This document shows positions 35,301-46,400 of a stretch of DNA of 64,000 nt, one piece after another; within the stretch, counting starts at the first letter, position 1, and each line of letters opens with the position of its first letter. The position numbers and the translations under genes were made by a program. Below the pieces are notes generated by a model. It was not told the DNA's origin and ran no database searches. It worked only from the letters and a program-made list of their open reading frames with translations. Source of the stretch: Oscillospiraceae bacterium (GTDB lineage Bacteria; Bacillota; Clostridia; Oscillospirales; WRJC01); the NCBI GenBank assembly GCA_009783265.1, contig WRHM01000001.1:704851-768850 (forward strand), written 5' to 3'.

Positions 35301-36866
35301 ATGTTAGAAAAATCAAAGTTAATTTTCATGAAAAAAATATTGTGTTTAATTATCGTATCTGTTATGTCTGTTATGGTTTTATTTTTGACGGTATCATGCG
35401 GAAATGACGACAAAGGCGATAATATTGCGCCAACTGATTCGCCTGATTCAAATTCAAATACTGACGCTGGCATGAATGAAAAAGAAGAAGACGTTCAGGA
35501 ACCTGATGCAAGCGAGTTTGCTCCCGTTGAAGAAGATATGGACGGCTATAAGTTTAAGATACTCGGTTTCGCAAGCGAAACAGGCTCATGGATTGCCGGA
35601 ATGTATTCGGACGTAATGGCAGAAGGAGACACGGGCGACCCGATCAACGATGCGATATATAAACGCAACAGGGCTGTGGAAGAGCTTTATAACATCGAAA
35701 TTTCGCTTATCGAATGGCCTCAAAGCGATTCCCCGAACATGGCGTCGCGTTTGATTAAATCAATACGCGCCGGCGACGACGATTACGACGCTGCGCTTTT
35801 GTCGGGTTCTTCTCTTCCAAATGTGTTCAGTATTAAAAACAGCTTATATGACATAAACGAAATAACAAGCCTTGATTTGTCAAAATCCTATTGGGACCAG
35901 AAATCACGCAAAGACCTGTCGATAAATAACAAACAGTTTGTCGTCGTTGGAGATATTAGCCTTTATTCGTTTTTTGCAAACACCGTAATGTATTTCAATA
36001 AAAAAATATTAGGCGAATACGAACTTGAAGATCCGTATGACTTAGTAAGGCAAAACAAGTGGACATGGGATAAGCTCCATTCGATGGCGAGAGACGTCAC
36101 AAAAGATTTGAACGGCGACGGTGTAATAGATCAGGAAGACCAGATAGGTTTTATATCTGAAGGCTCGCATCTGGGGACTATATATCTTACCACAGGCGAA
36201 AGCATAACAAAAAAAGACGAATCGGATATACCTATGCTCGCCCTCGGCACGGAAAGGTCTTTAAAAGCTTATGATTACGCTTTTGATTTACTGAGCGACG
36301 CAAACACCACGTTCAGGGTAGAAAACGCTAAGGGAAAGTTTACCAACCCGTTTCATGAATGGGCAACGCCGAAATTTTATCAAAACGAGGTTCTCTTCTT
36401 TTATAACCAGCTTCTCGTTACATTTGAACTCCGCAATATGGACACGGATTTCGGAATATTGCCGCCGCCTAAATTTGACGAATCTCAAGACAGATATTTT
36501 ACGACGTCCGCCAACTGGTTTCTCACGCATGTAGCCATACCTACGACAAATCAAAACCCTGAGCGGAGCGGGAAAATCTTAGACGCTATGTGTTATTATT
36601 CCCAGCAGTATGTCAAACCTGCATTCTACGATGTTTCGATCACATCCAAACTGACCCGCGACGAGGATACGCTCGAAATGCTCAATATAATCCGCGAAAA
36701 CCGAACGTTTGAAATGGCGTATATATTTAACTGGAACAATATGACTCACGATTTATTTTATCAGATTATAACGTCAAAGAGAAACACTTTTGTTTCGGCG
36801 TATGATAAAATTCAGGACAAAATAAAAAGTTCTATTGAAAAAACTATTAATGAAATACTGGATTAA
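35301..36866 (+). CDS. Extracellular solute-binding lipoprotein
   Basis: 521 residues from ATG 35301, which follows CTGGAGG; a second start at 35328 would remove nine residues. Signal region MKKILCLIIVSVMSVMVLFL then TVSCGNDD gives the lipobox Cys. An acidic spacer follows, then a solute-binding fold. It is a paralogue of the protein at 10222: shared DLNGDGVIDQEDQIGF EF-hand-like loop, NMDTDFGILPPPKFDESQDR, and YDVSITSKLTRDEDTLEMLN. No ABC permease is nearby. It converges with the hybrid kinase gene, which has a sugar-binding domain. Confidence 0.85.
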   Translation: MLEKSKLIFMKKILCLIIVSVMSVMVLFLTVSCGNDDKGDNIAPTDSPDSNSNTDAGMNEKEEDVQEPDASEFAPVEEDMDGYKFKILGFASETGSWIAGMYSDVMAEGDTGDPINDAIYKRNRAVEELYNIEISLIEWPQSDSPNMASRLIKSIRAGDDDYDAALLSGSSLPNVFSIKNSLYDINEITSLDLSKSYWDQKSRKDLSINNKQFVVVGDISLYSFFANTVMYFNKKILGEYELEDPYDLVRQNKWTWDKLHSMARDVTKDLNGDGVIDQEDQIGFISEGSHLGTIYLTTGESITKKDESDIPMLALGTERSLKAYDYAFDLLSDANTTFRVENAKGKFTNPFHEWATPKFYQNEVLFFYNQLLVTFELRNMDTDFGILPPPKFDESQDRYFTTSANWFLTHVAIPTTNQNPERSGKILDAMCYYSQQYVKPAFYDVSITSKLTRDEDTLEMLNIIRENRTFEMAYIFNWNNMTHDLFYQIITSKRNTFVSAYDKIQDKIKSSIEKTINEILD

Positions 36867-36954
36867 ATAAAAAATATTTGATATATAAATTTAAAAATTT
36901 TTTGTAATCATGATTCTTGCAACACTCTCTTAAAACTTGCAAACATTACAAATA

Positions 36955-39921
36955 TTACAAATATTTTCGAAGCACTTTTAACACTTTATCAAAATCAATC
37001 GGTTTGCGGAGATGCTCGTCCATTCCAGCCGCAAGGCTATCCTCAATGTCGCTTTTAAAAGCGTTCGCGGTCATAGCTATAATCGGCAGTTTGACGCTTT
37101 GCATAGCCGGCAGCGCGCGTATAGCGCGCGTCGCTTCATACCCGTCCATTTTAGGCATTTGTACATCCATGAACACAATATCATACTTGCTGACAGACGA
37201 TTCTATCATTTCAAGAGCTTCCTGACCGTTCTCAGCACAGTCTATATCAATCCCCGTATCTGCTAAAAGAGCTATAAGAATTTCACGATTGATTTCCATG
37301 TCTTCGGCAAGCAGCAACCGTTTGCCCGCAAATTCACCGGCTATATATTCAGCATTTTCATCGTCAATTTGGGCTATGCCGAAACATTCGTTTATACAGT
37401 CGATAATCGCTGAAGTAAAAAGCGGTTTCAGCAAGTGCCTGTGTACGCCCGCGCCGGCAGCTTCATTTCTGATTTGCTCCCAGTCCAGCGCTGTAATCAT
37501 TATCACCACAGACGGTTTATTACCGGCCTCATGGAATTTGATATGCCGGGTCAGCTCGATCCCGTTCATGCCGGACATGTGCCAGTCAATAAAATATATG
37601 TCATAACCGCCATTCTGGTCAATTATACGGCACGCGTCATGGCCGTCAGCCGCCACGTCGCATTTTATATTTAACTCGTTGAATATATCTTTAAACTGGC
37701 CGCGAATTTCCAAAGTATCGTCCACGACCAGAATACGCACGTTTTTCCAATTTACGCCCGGGGCAAGCAGTGAGCGTGGATTTTGCTCGCCGCGCCGCAC
37801 TTTTACGGTAAAAATAAATTTTGCCCCTTTGCCAAGCTCTGATTCAATCCAAATCATGCCATCCATAAGTTCAACAATACGTTTGGCAATTACAAGCCCG
37901 AGACCCGTGCCGCCGTATTCACGGCTTGTCCCGCTTTCCGCCTGTTCGAAAGCTCTAAATAGTTTCTCCCGTTGTTCGGGAGAGATACCTATTCCGCTGT
38001 CTTTAACTGAGATACGCAATTCACAAATTCCGTCAGTTTCTGTTTTTTCATTTAAAGAAGCTTCTAAATAAATTTTGCCGCCTTTAGGCGTGAATTTCAC
38101 TGCGTTTGCCATCAGGTTAGTTATTACCTGCGCCAAACGCTGGTCGTCCCCTATAACAAAGTGCGGTATATTTTTATCTATATTTACAGAAAGATTATGT
38201 TCTTTTTCGCTCACACGGAAATTAACGAATGTTAAAACTTTTTGTATCATGCGTTCAAAATTAAATTCAACAGGAGCGAGTTCGAGTTTTTCCGCCTCGA
38301 TTTTCGACATGTCCAGTATATCGTTTATCACGCCCAGCAAATGGGAAGAAGCGTCCCCTATTTTATTCAGGGCGTAATCTTTTTCGTTTGCGTCTTTTGC
38401 TTTTTTTCCAATAGCCGTCATGCCTATTATGGCGTTCATCGGCGTTCGCATTTCGTGGCTCATACTGGAGAGAAAATTACTTTTCGCCTTACTGGCTTCA
38501 TTTGCCTGTTTGAGCGTCGATTTCAACAAATCGTTCTGATACTGTATTTCTTTTATCAATCCCGCGCCTTTTACGGCAGTGGATATATTTACGCGCAGCG
38601 TTTCGTATGTATCCACGGTAATTTCAGGGTCAAAGAACATAAGCATTATTCCGAATTCTTCGTCTCTGAAAAATAACGGAATAAATAATAAATCGCGCCG
38701 TTCGTTTTCAAAATCAAATTGTTCGATAGTTGAGTAATCAGAAAATATAATAGGGCTGCTATTGTTATTTTTTATATTGAATTTTTGCTCCCCGTCAAAT
38801 CCTATGAGCGTATTTATTGTTCTGTCGGAATTGGGGTCGCCGCTTTTTATAGGACTGTGATATAAGCCGATTATTGCTGTATTAATCGAAATGCTCGGAA
38901 GCGACTTGTATAATTCCTCAGCCAAAGAATCAATGTCAAATATTAAAACAAGATTGCCCGCTACCCTTCTTACCATCCATCGGTTGTCACTTAGGGCAAT
39001 TTCCCTGAATTCTCTTTCTTTATCGAAAATAAAAAGCTTTTCTTGTGAGCATCCGCAGGACTCGCGCGCGATAAAAACCGGAGACACATAAGTTATTTTT
39101 TCTACGGGGTTTCCCTTAATTTGATCAAGAAGCGTTTCCGCGCTGATTAATCCCAGTTTATGAAAATCCTGCCGCGCCGTACTTATCGAAGGGATAAACG
39201 CCGCAGAAGATTTATCGTCGTCAAATCCCGTTACTGCAAAATCGGCAGGCACTGACAAATTATTATTTTTCAGTTCGTTTAAAACGCCTATTGCGGACAC
39301 ATCGTTGCTCGCGGCAAACGCGTCTGCGGAAAGCCCGGGCGTTTCAAGCAATTTTTTCACTGCGTTCCGCCCGCCGTCCTTATCGAAACGCCCGGGGAAA
39401 ATATATTTCTCATCGTAGGGTATCCCGTTTGCCGTCAATGCTTTTTTATATCCTTCAAAACGGTCTTCAGCTTCGGGATGTCCGTCAGGACCTTTGACAA
39501 AAGCAATTTTTTTCTTTCCGTGAGCCCGTATCAAATGCTCTACTGAATTATACATTCCGGCGACGTTATCTACTATAACGGACGGAACTCCGGGCATTAC
39601 ATACGAAACGGAAACAATGGGAAGGTGCTTTGGGATTCTGGCGGCATACTTTTCAAAATTTTCATTTCCCACTATATGGGCGATGAACCCGGAAAACATA
39701 ATTATCCCGTCTAATGAATCGCAGTTCTTTATAGTCTCAAAACAAGTCTCGAAATGTGATGCGAAATCGCTGACGGTCATTTGATATGTTCCGAAATACG
39801 CCGTTAGATTAATATCATTTTTACGCGCATATTCTACAATACCAGTCCAGATATTATATTGGTTTGTATTGTCCATAGTGGAAAATATGACGCCGAAGTG
39901 AAGCCGTTTTTTGCTTTTCAT
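36955..39921 (-). CDS. Cytosolic hybrid histidine kinase with LacI-type ligand-binding domain
   Basis: 988 residues, no signal peptide or membrane helix. Residues 1-290 form a periplasmic-binding-like LacI/PBP1 fold (HFGVIFSTMDNTNQYN, SVSYVMPGVPSVIVDNVAGM, AVTGFDDDKSSAAFIPSIST) ending in the RESCGC motif. No LacI helix-turn-helix precedes it. Residues ~300-450 look like a GAF-type region. HisKA has His489 (SMSHEMRTPMNAIIGM), then an ATPase domain (NLMANAVKFTPKGG, DSGIGISPEQ, GTGLGLVIAKRIVELM). Two receivers follow with phospho-acceptor Asp near 779 (FIDWHMSGMNG) and 919 (FMDVQMPKMDG). It likely senses an intracellular sugar and phosphorylates a partner. It is convergent with the second solute-binding protein gene. 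Confidence 0.9.
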   Translation of the reverse strand: MKSKKRLHFGVIFSTMDNTNQYNIWTGIVEYARKNDINLTAYFGTYQMTVSDFASHFETCFETIKNCDSLDGIIMFSGFIAHIVGNENFEKYAARIPKHLPIVSVSYVMPGVPSVIVDNVAGMYNSVEHLIRAHGKKKIAFVKGPDGHPEAEDRFEGYKKALTANGIPYDEKYIFPGRFDKDGGRNAVKKLLETPGLSADAFAASNDVSAIGVLNELKNNNLSVPADFAVTGFDDDKSSAAFIPSISTARQDFHKLGLISAETLLDQIKGNPVEKITYVSPVFIARESCGCSQEKLFIFDKEREFREIALSDNRWMVRRVAGNLVLIFDIDSLAEELYKSLPSISINTAIIGLYHSPIKSGDPNSDRTINTLIGFDGEQKFNIKNNNSSPIIFSDYSTIEQFDFENERRDLLFIPLFFRDEEFGIMLMFFDPEITVDTYETLRVNISTAVKGAGLIKEIQYQNDLLKSTLKQANEASKAKSNFLSSMSHEMRTPMNAIIGMTAIGKKAKDANEKDYALNKIGDASSHLLGVINDILDMSKIEAEKLELAPVEFNFERMIQKVLTFVNFRVSEKEHNLSVNIDKNIPHFVIGDDQRLAQVITNLMANAVKFTPKGGKIYLEASLNEKTETDGICELRISVKDSGIGISPEQREKLFRAFEQAESGTSREYGGTGLGLVIAKRIVELMDGMIWIESELGKGAKFIFTVKVRRGEQNPRSLLAPGVNWKNVRILVVDDTLEIRGQFKDIFNELNIKCDVAADGHDACRIIDQNGGYDIYFIDWHMSGMNGIELTRHIKFHEAGNKPSVVIMITALDWEQIRNEAAGAGVHRHLLKPLFTSAIIDCINECFGIAQIDDENAEYIAGEFAGKRLLLAEDMEINREILIALLADTGIDIDCAENGQEALEMIESSVSKYDIVFMDVQMPKMDGYEATRAIRALPAMQSVKLPIIAMTANAFKSDIEDSLAAGMDEHLRKPIDFDKVLKVLRKYL

Positions 39922-40237
39922 TTCGTATCCTCTCTGCTTATGTTATTTGCAACTATATTCTTTGCTATTTTAGCTCAAAGTGTGCAAATCGCACACACCT
40001 GACCGCTTGGTAATTCACAGGCCAAACTATAAAGTTATAATTATAATTTTTGTAATTATCAGTATAAATCATATTTACTATAAATGAAAGTATTTTTTGT
40101 AAATTTTATTTTTGATTTCGCGACGAGTTATTATTATTCATAAAGTCAAATTGTAGTTTCTTTGCGCCGCAAAAATTAAATTCCCAAACCTGCTGTAAAA
40201 TTGGCGGTTTGGGAAATATATGGGGAATTTTAGCTTA
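39922..40237. promoter_or_regulatory. Intergenic region with an operator-like palindrome
   Basis: Between the hybrid kinase and tRNA-Glu. GTGTGC (39980-39985) and GCACAC (39991-39996) make a small symmetric site about 60 bases upstream of the kinase start; it may bind a regulator. The rest is AT-rich; apart from the tRNA terminator hairpin at 40183-40213 I see no gene. Confidence 0.4.
40183..40213 (-). terminator. Terminator-like hairpin after tRNA-Glu
   Basis: CCCAAACC and GGTTTGGG form an 8-bp stem about 25 bases downstream of the tRNA on the minus strand; AATTTAATTTTTG follows it. Confidence 0.6.
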
Positions 40238-40309
40238 TGACCCGTAGGGGAATCGAACCCCTGTATCTGCCGTGAGAGGGCAGTGTCTTAGCCGCTTGAC
40301 CAACGGGCC
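40238..40309 (-). tRNA. tRNA-Glu (CTC)
   Basis: 72 nt without encoded CCA. Acceptor stem GGCCCGT/ACGGGTC (one G-U pair), D arm GTC...GAC, anticodon stem CTGCC/GGCAG with loop CTCTCAC giving anticodon CTC, T arm AGGGG TTCGATT CCCCT. CTC decodes GAG. The gene stands alone between the hybrid kinase and the glucan synthase gene. Confidence 0.95.
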
Positions 40310-40406
40310 TGCTGTATAATAATATATTATATAATTATTATACATATTTTTAATTAATTTGTCAATATCATTTATTTTGATATTTAAAAATTTTTCACAT
40401 AAAAAT

Positions 40407-43400
40407 TTATACTATAATATCTATTTTATGCTCCCCGCCGCATATTTTTATCGGATTTTCCGCTTCTTTTGAATCAATATATATTTTTGTTCCGGTATTT
40501 TTTAAATTTTCAGAGTTTTTAGATATATTTATATTATAAATACTTTCTTTTAATTTTAACTCAACTGAAATATTATCAAAATCCTGAATATATTTAACTG
40601 CTTCAGGATTTATCGCGAATTTATCGCCTGAAAACTCAAATCCCAGCAATCCTTCGAGTATTAACCTATAATACCATGCCGCCGAACCTGTGTACCAGCT
40701 CCACCCGCCCCTGCCTGCATGAGCTTCGTTTGAATATATATCCCCTGACAAAACATACGGCTCGATCCTGTATATATCCGCAAGTTCTTTATCCGAGCAT
40801 CTGATTGCCGGATTAAGGGCTTTTATTATTTCCCAGCTTTTTTTATAAAACTCACCGGGCGATTGATAATCGCCCCTACACAAATTCCCCAAAGATAAAA
40901 ATCCCAGTGCCCCCCATGCTGCGGCGTGAGTATATTGCCCTCCGTTTTCGCGTATTCCCGGGACGTAGCCTTTTATATAGCCCGGATTTTGTACGCTTTC
41001 GTTAAATGCCGGGGTAAATAACTTTAAGATTTTATATTTTTTATCGAATAAATTATTATATGCAGTATTTAAAGCAATTTTTGCGCGTTCTATAGATTCT
41101 TCGCAGGGATATGATATATTATTATTATCGTGTCCGCCGCCGGACGCCATATATGGCGTCCCTACAGTCATCGCCGAAAACGCCTGAGGTAATATATCTA
41201 TTTTACATTCGTCGCTCTCTTTTGAGCCGAGTTTTTCCCCGTTGTCGTAAAATCCCCTTATATATCTGTCATTTTCAAAACAATAAAGTTCTATCGCGTC
41301 TTTTATTTTCTCGGCTTCGGATTTATATTTACGCGCTGTCTCAGAATCGCCCGTTTTTTCGCACACCGGGATAAAACTGCGAAGCGTAAGAATTAAAAAC
41401 TGCCCGAGCCATACGCTCTCGCCTTTTCCCTCTGCTCCAACAAGCGTCATACCGTCGTTCCAGTCCCCCGAACCGATAAGAGGCAAACCGTGTTCCCCGA
41501 ATTTTAAGCCGTATTCTATACTTTTTTTGCAATGCTCGTATATATTTTCTCTTATCCCCGATTTTCCCGGTTCGTTATATCTTTCTTTTTCGTATTTGCC
41601 GAGAGGCGCGTCAGCCAGATACTCTATTTTGGTTTTAAGAATACTTGTATCACCGGTTTTGTTTATATAAAACGCAGTAACATACGGCAGCCATAAATAA
41701 TCGTCCGAGCATCTTGTCCGTACTCCCCTGTGGGCTTTTGATTCCGGAGTTTTTATATTATGCCACCAGTGCAAAACGTCGCCTTCTTCGATAAATTGAT
41801 GCGCCGCCGCCCTGTATATATGCGCTTTTACAAGTTCAGGCGAGCAATATACAAGCCCCATCATATCCTGTAATTGATCCCTGTACCCATAGGCTCCGCT
41901 CGATTGATAAAATCCCGTGCGCCCGAATATGCGTCCGACAATATTCTGATAAGGCAGAAAAGTATTAAACATCACGTCAAACGGTTTAAACGCTTTATTT
42001 GAACTGTTTAATTTTATTTTCGGCATATAATTAATTATAAAATCTCTGCTTCGCTCAGTCATTTTATCTGTAAAACTCAAATCGCCGAGTTTTTCATAAA
42101 CATAATCAAAATATTTCACGCTTTTATAGCATCCGAGCGCGAATACGGCTTTGTTTTCAAAACGGTCAGGATTAATCCCAATCCCTACGTTAATACTTTT
42201 CGATACGGCTATATAATCAATCTCGTTTGCGCTGATTTTTGAATCTGTCAGAAAATCCAATATATCATGCGATTTTATCTTCCCGCCGATTGCCCTGATA
42301 AATCCTGTATAGCCGTAAAAATCCATGTTGCATATATTCCTGAACGATATTGTGTCGCCTCTAATATCATTTATATCCACAAAATTTAATTTGCTTTCGG
42401 CGACTCCCATAACGGGTTTTATCAGATAGCTTACTTCAATATCCAAATCCCCTGTTCCGCTCTCATTTTCATTCACGGGATAACCAGTATAACCAGTATA
42501 ATCAGGATAAACTGGATAAAACGAAGCCTCGATAAGTTTTACGAAAAGTTTGTCGTCGACAGTAACACAAATTTTATATTCCAAATTTTTTATCCTGCCG
42601 TAATATTCCGCTCCGTTCGGGAATATTTTAAGATAAGCCGCAATCGCGCACAAATCATATTTTTCGCCGCCTGAATTTGAATTAAACGATAAAATTAATC
42701 TTTCGCTCTGCATGTCTGATACAGGGTCGTTTTCCCATGCGGTCAGCCGCCTTTCCCTTGAATTTGAGTACCATGTGAACCCTAATGATTTATGCGTTAC
42801 CAGCGTCCCGAATTGCCTGTTTGAGATTATATGCGACCATGGGGCTTTCTTTCCGGCGCAGTTTATATAAAACGCATTATCTGTAAAATATCCGCCTTCG
42901 ACTTCATAAACCGGTTCGTCAAAAACAAAATTTTTAAATTCTTTAGCCCCCTTCTCAGAAGGGGGTGCCGCTGCAGCGGCGGGGGTTGTCGGTCCCCGCA
43001 CGCCATCAAATTCCCCAACCCCCGTCACTTCGTGCCACCCCCTTCTGGGAAGGGGGCCTTTCACGGCTGTTATTATTTTCGGGATTTTTTCTATATAATT
43101 ATCATGATTTCCGGATAACTGGCTTTTCGGGAAAATACTGCTCGCCCCTGTTTTGATTTCATATTTATACGAAGCCATAGAATACAAAAGCCGCGTCTGA
43201 TTAAAATCAATATTTGCTTTGTCTAAAATAAATATCCCGCCTCGTTTTTTCAAAAAATGCTCGCAGCCGTTTTTCTTTAGCATATCATAAATTTTATTTT
43301 TGCACGGCCTGTTATATTTTTCGATTTCTGAATATATAACTACAAAATCATATTTTTGACCGGATAAATTAAGATATTTGTAAACATGCAGATATTCTTC

Positions 43401-46400
43401 GAAAATCCCGGTGTTGTCTTCGTTGTCTTCTTCTTTTATTGCGAGAAGCACGATCGGCAAGTCTCCTGATATTCCCTCTTTCCAGAGCATTTTTATAGAA
43501 GCCGAAAGCCCCGTAATATCGTCTTTATGCGGCTTGTTGTTTAAAGTTTTGCAGTGTATGCATGATAAAATTATATCGAGCAGATTTTTTTCTTTTGAAG
43601 TTATTCCCGAAACTATCATTCTGTTTTGGCTGTTTTCGGCTATTTTCCGGTTTTCTTTTTCGATATTTTTAAGACCCGCGTTTTTTAAGATATTCAAAGC
43701 GTCGTCTTTTTTATTTGCGAATGCTATATAAAAAACGGCTTCGTAATGATTTTTGTTTTTCTGCGAAGCATAAGCGTCTGATTTTATCGCGCATACGGGA
43801 TTTATACATGCCCCGTCGGTATTTTTAAACTCTCTGTGAAAAAGATTTGCTATGTCTGTCTCATCGTATAAATGCGGCAGTATATCGTCTCTTCTTGTCT
43901 CGAAAACAAAATTGCCGGAAGTTCCGGTAGTATCAATAGTATCGACAGTGACCGCGAGCCATTTTTCAGACTCGTTTTCGTGCATAGGCCGCCTTTTATA
44001 AAATAATATATTATTTTTTTCGTCGTATTCGGCTTCGACTGACAAAGACGAAAACGCCGGGTGAGCTTTAAAATCCGCGAGTTTTGCGATTATTGGCTCA
44101 AAATACAGCATTATCTCGATTTTGCTGCTGTTGTTTGTAGGGCGTGACGACTCGGCACGCCGCAATTTTTGTTCTTTAACCGGCGCGCCGGGGTCGTCGC
44201 GCCCTACATTTGTTATATTTATCCCTGCGTTTATCACAAAACACGACATATCTGATATAAGCGAATACGAGACTTCGCCGGTTATATGAACAGAATCTAT
44301 TATTTCTTTGACAGAATAATGCGCGTATGAATCAGTAAATTCATATAAATATTCCGCGTTATCCCTGTTTACCGGAATTTTGGACTGTGAAAAAACCTCG
44401 CCGTTATATTTAAACATCACAGAAAAAGGCTTTGTATTATTATAACGGTCAAAATCAATATAATTTATCGTGTATATCCCGTCAGAGAGCATAATATCTC
44501 CCGACGACGAAGCTATAATCCTGCTTTTTGAATTTGAAATCAATCTGCACACAGGATTTTCAAGATTTATTTTTCCCGTGTTTTTTTCTATCAGGCCATA
44601 AGACCGGTTAATCTTTTCAGGCACTTCCCTTGAATTTATATCTTCGAAGATTATCGCGTCAACCGGAATTTTTTCCTGCAATAATTCATACGCGCTTCTC
44701 TGAGACGCATCTTTCATGAACCGCTTCTGAAAAATATTGTCTAAACAGATATTAGCCGCCGCGATTATGCTCATGCCGACATGATGCGCCATATAGCTTT
44801 TTACTACAGACACACCCCTGCCGGCTCTGCAGTGGGTGAAATCGCACGCTTCGTAAAATCCGTATTTGCCGTACATGCTTATTTTTTCAAGCCTTGCCAA
44901 ATTATTCATAGAATATCCGGGGGCTATGCTCAAAGCTAAAAAAGACGAATACGGGCTTATTACAAGCTCTTTGTTTAATCCGCGTTTAAGCCCCAGTTTT
45001 TGTACGCCGAATGCCTGATACTGATAATTCATGTCAAAATCAAACGCGTAAAACCCGCTCTCTGAAATTCCCCAGACTTCCGTCCCGTTATATTTCCCTC
45101 TGCGTTTCGCCTGCTCGCGCAATGCGAATTTATGAGCTTCGTAAGTCAGCGAATTTTTATATAACGGCAATAATAAATTAGGCATAAAATATTCAAAAGC
45201 CGTGCCGGTCCATGAGGCAAGGCCCATATAACCGTTTTCTTTTATTAGAGTCCTGCCGAGTTTCTGCCAGTGTTTCTTGGGTATCTCGCCCCGCGCTATC
45301 GCGAAATAGCTTGTTATTTTGGATTCGCTCATATATAAATCATAGCAGTTCTCGCCAAAATTATTTGATTCTTCGTCATATCCTATATAAAACAAATCCC
45401 TTGACTGATTATATAAAGCGTAAAAATTAATATCGCCGAGGATTTTTTCTATGCGCTGGATTATATTTTGCATAGGTGAAATTTCCCCAGCCCCCTTCTG
45501 TGAAGGGGGTGGCTCCGCAGAGCCGGGGGTTGCGGAATCTGATGTTGTTTGGGGAACGACAACCTCCGCCGTTGCGACGGCACCACCTTCACGGAAGGGG
45601 GCTGGGGTTTGCAAATACGGCGCATATTCTTTTATGCCTTCTTTTAACGCAGTCAGACAGGCTGCGAAATTGCCGCTGTCAACAGTCGAAACAAATCTTG
45701 AGCCGATGACGTTTAAATTTTTAGTATCATACCAGTTATATAAATGCCCGTTCCATTTTTCCATTTTTTCAACGGTCGAAACAGTCGAGTCAATTTTTGA
45801 ACACAACGTTTTTGTATCTATTAATTCAAAATCCCTCGCGCATAAAACCGAGAGCATATATAATCCGATATTAGTCGGCGAAGTTCTGTGCGCCGTCGAT
45901 TCTATCGGGAAAAACTGTATATTATCAGGCGGCAGGTAATTATCGCGCTTGTTGACTGTGGCAGTGTAAAATTTCCACATATCCGATATATATGATTTAA
46001 GTTTATCTTCATGCTTTTCGCTTAATTTACGCTCCGTTGACTCGTCTGTTTCTTTGCCCATTATATACGCAGTAACAGGGAAAAATAACCACATAATCCC
46101 TAAGATTTTATAAATCCCGTATGGCGCGAAAATCATAAACGCAAGCCCGAGCGCAGACGATAAAAACATTTTTCTGATATAAAGCGCGAGGCCTTTAAGC
46201 TGCATTTCGCCCTCAGACGCCGTGACCCACGACAGCATTTTTCTTTTTGTAATTATCATCCTGAAAAGAGAGCGCATAATCGCGTCAAAACTCACGAAAG
46301 CTTTATATGCAAGAGCAGATAAGTCAAACAGCGTATTAAATATATTCTGCCATATACTTGTTATGACTTTTGACGAAAAACGTTTTGATATATTCTGAAA

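Noticed and set aside
45451..45939. 162-residue + strand open frame over the family B repeat
   Set aside because: Antisense to the glucan synthase gene; its Pro/Gly/Ala part is the repeat read backwards. No start signal.
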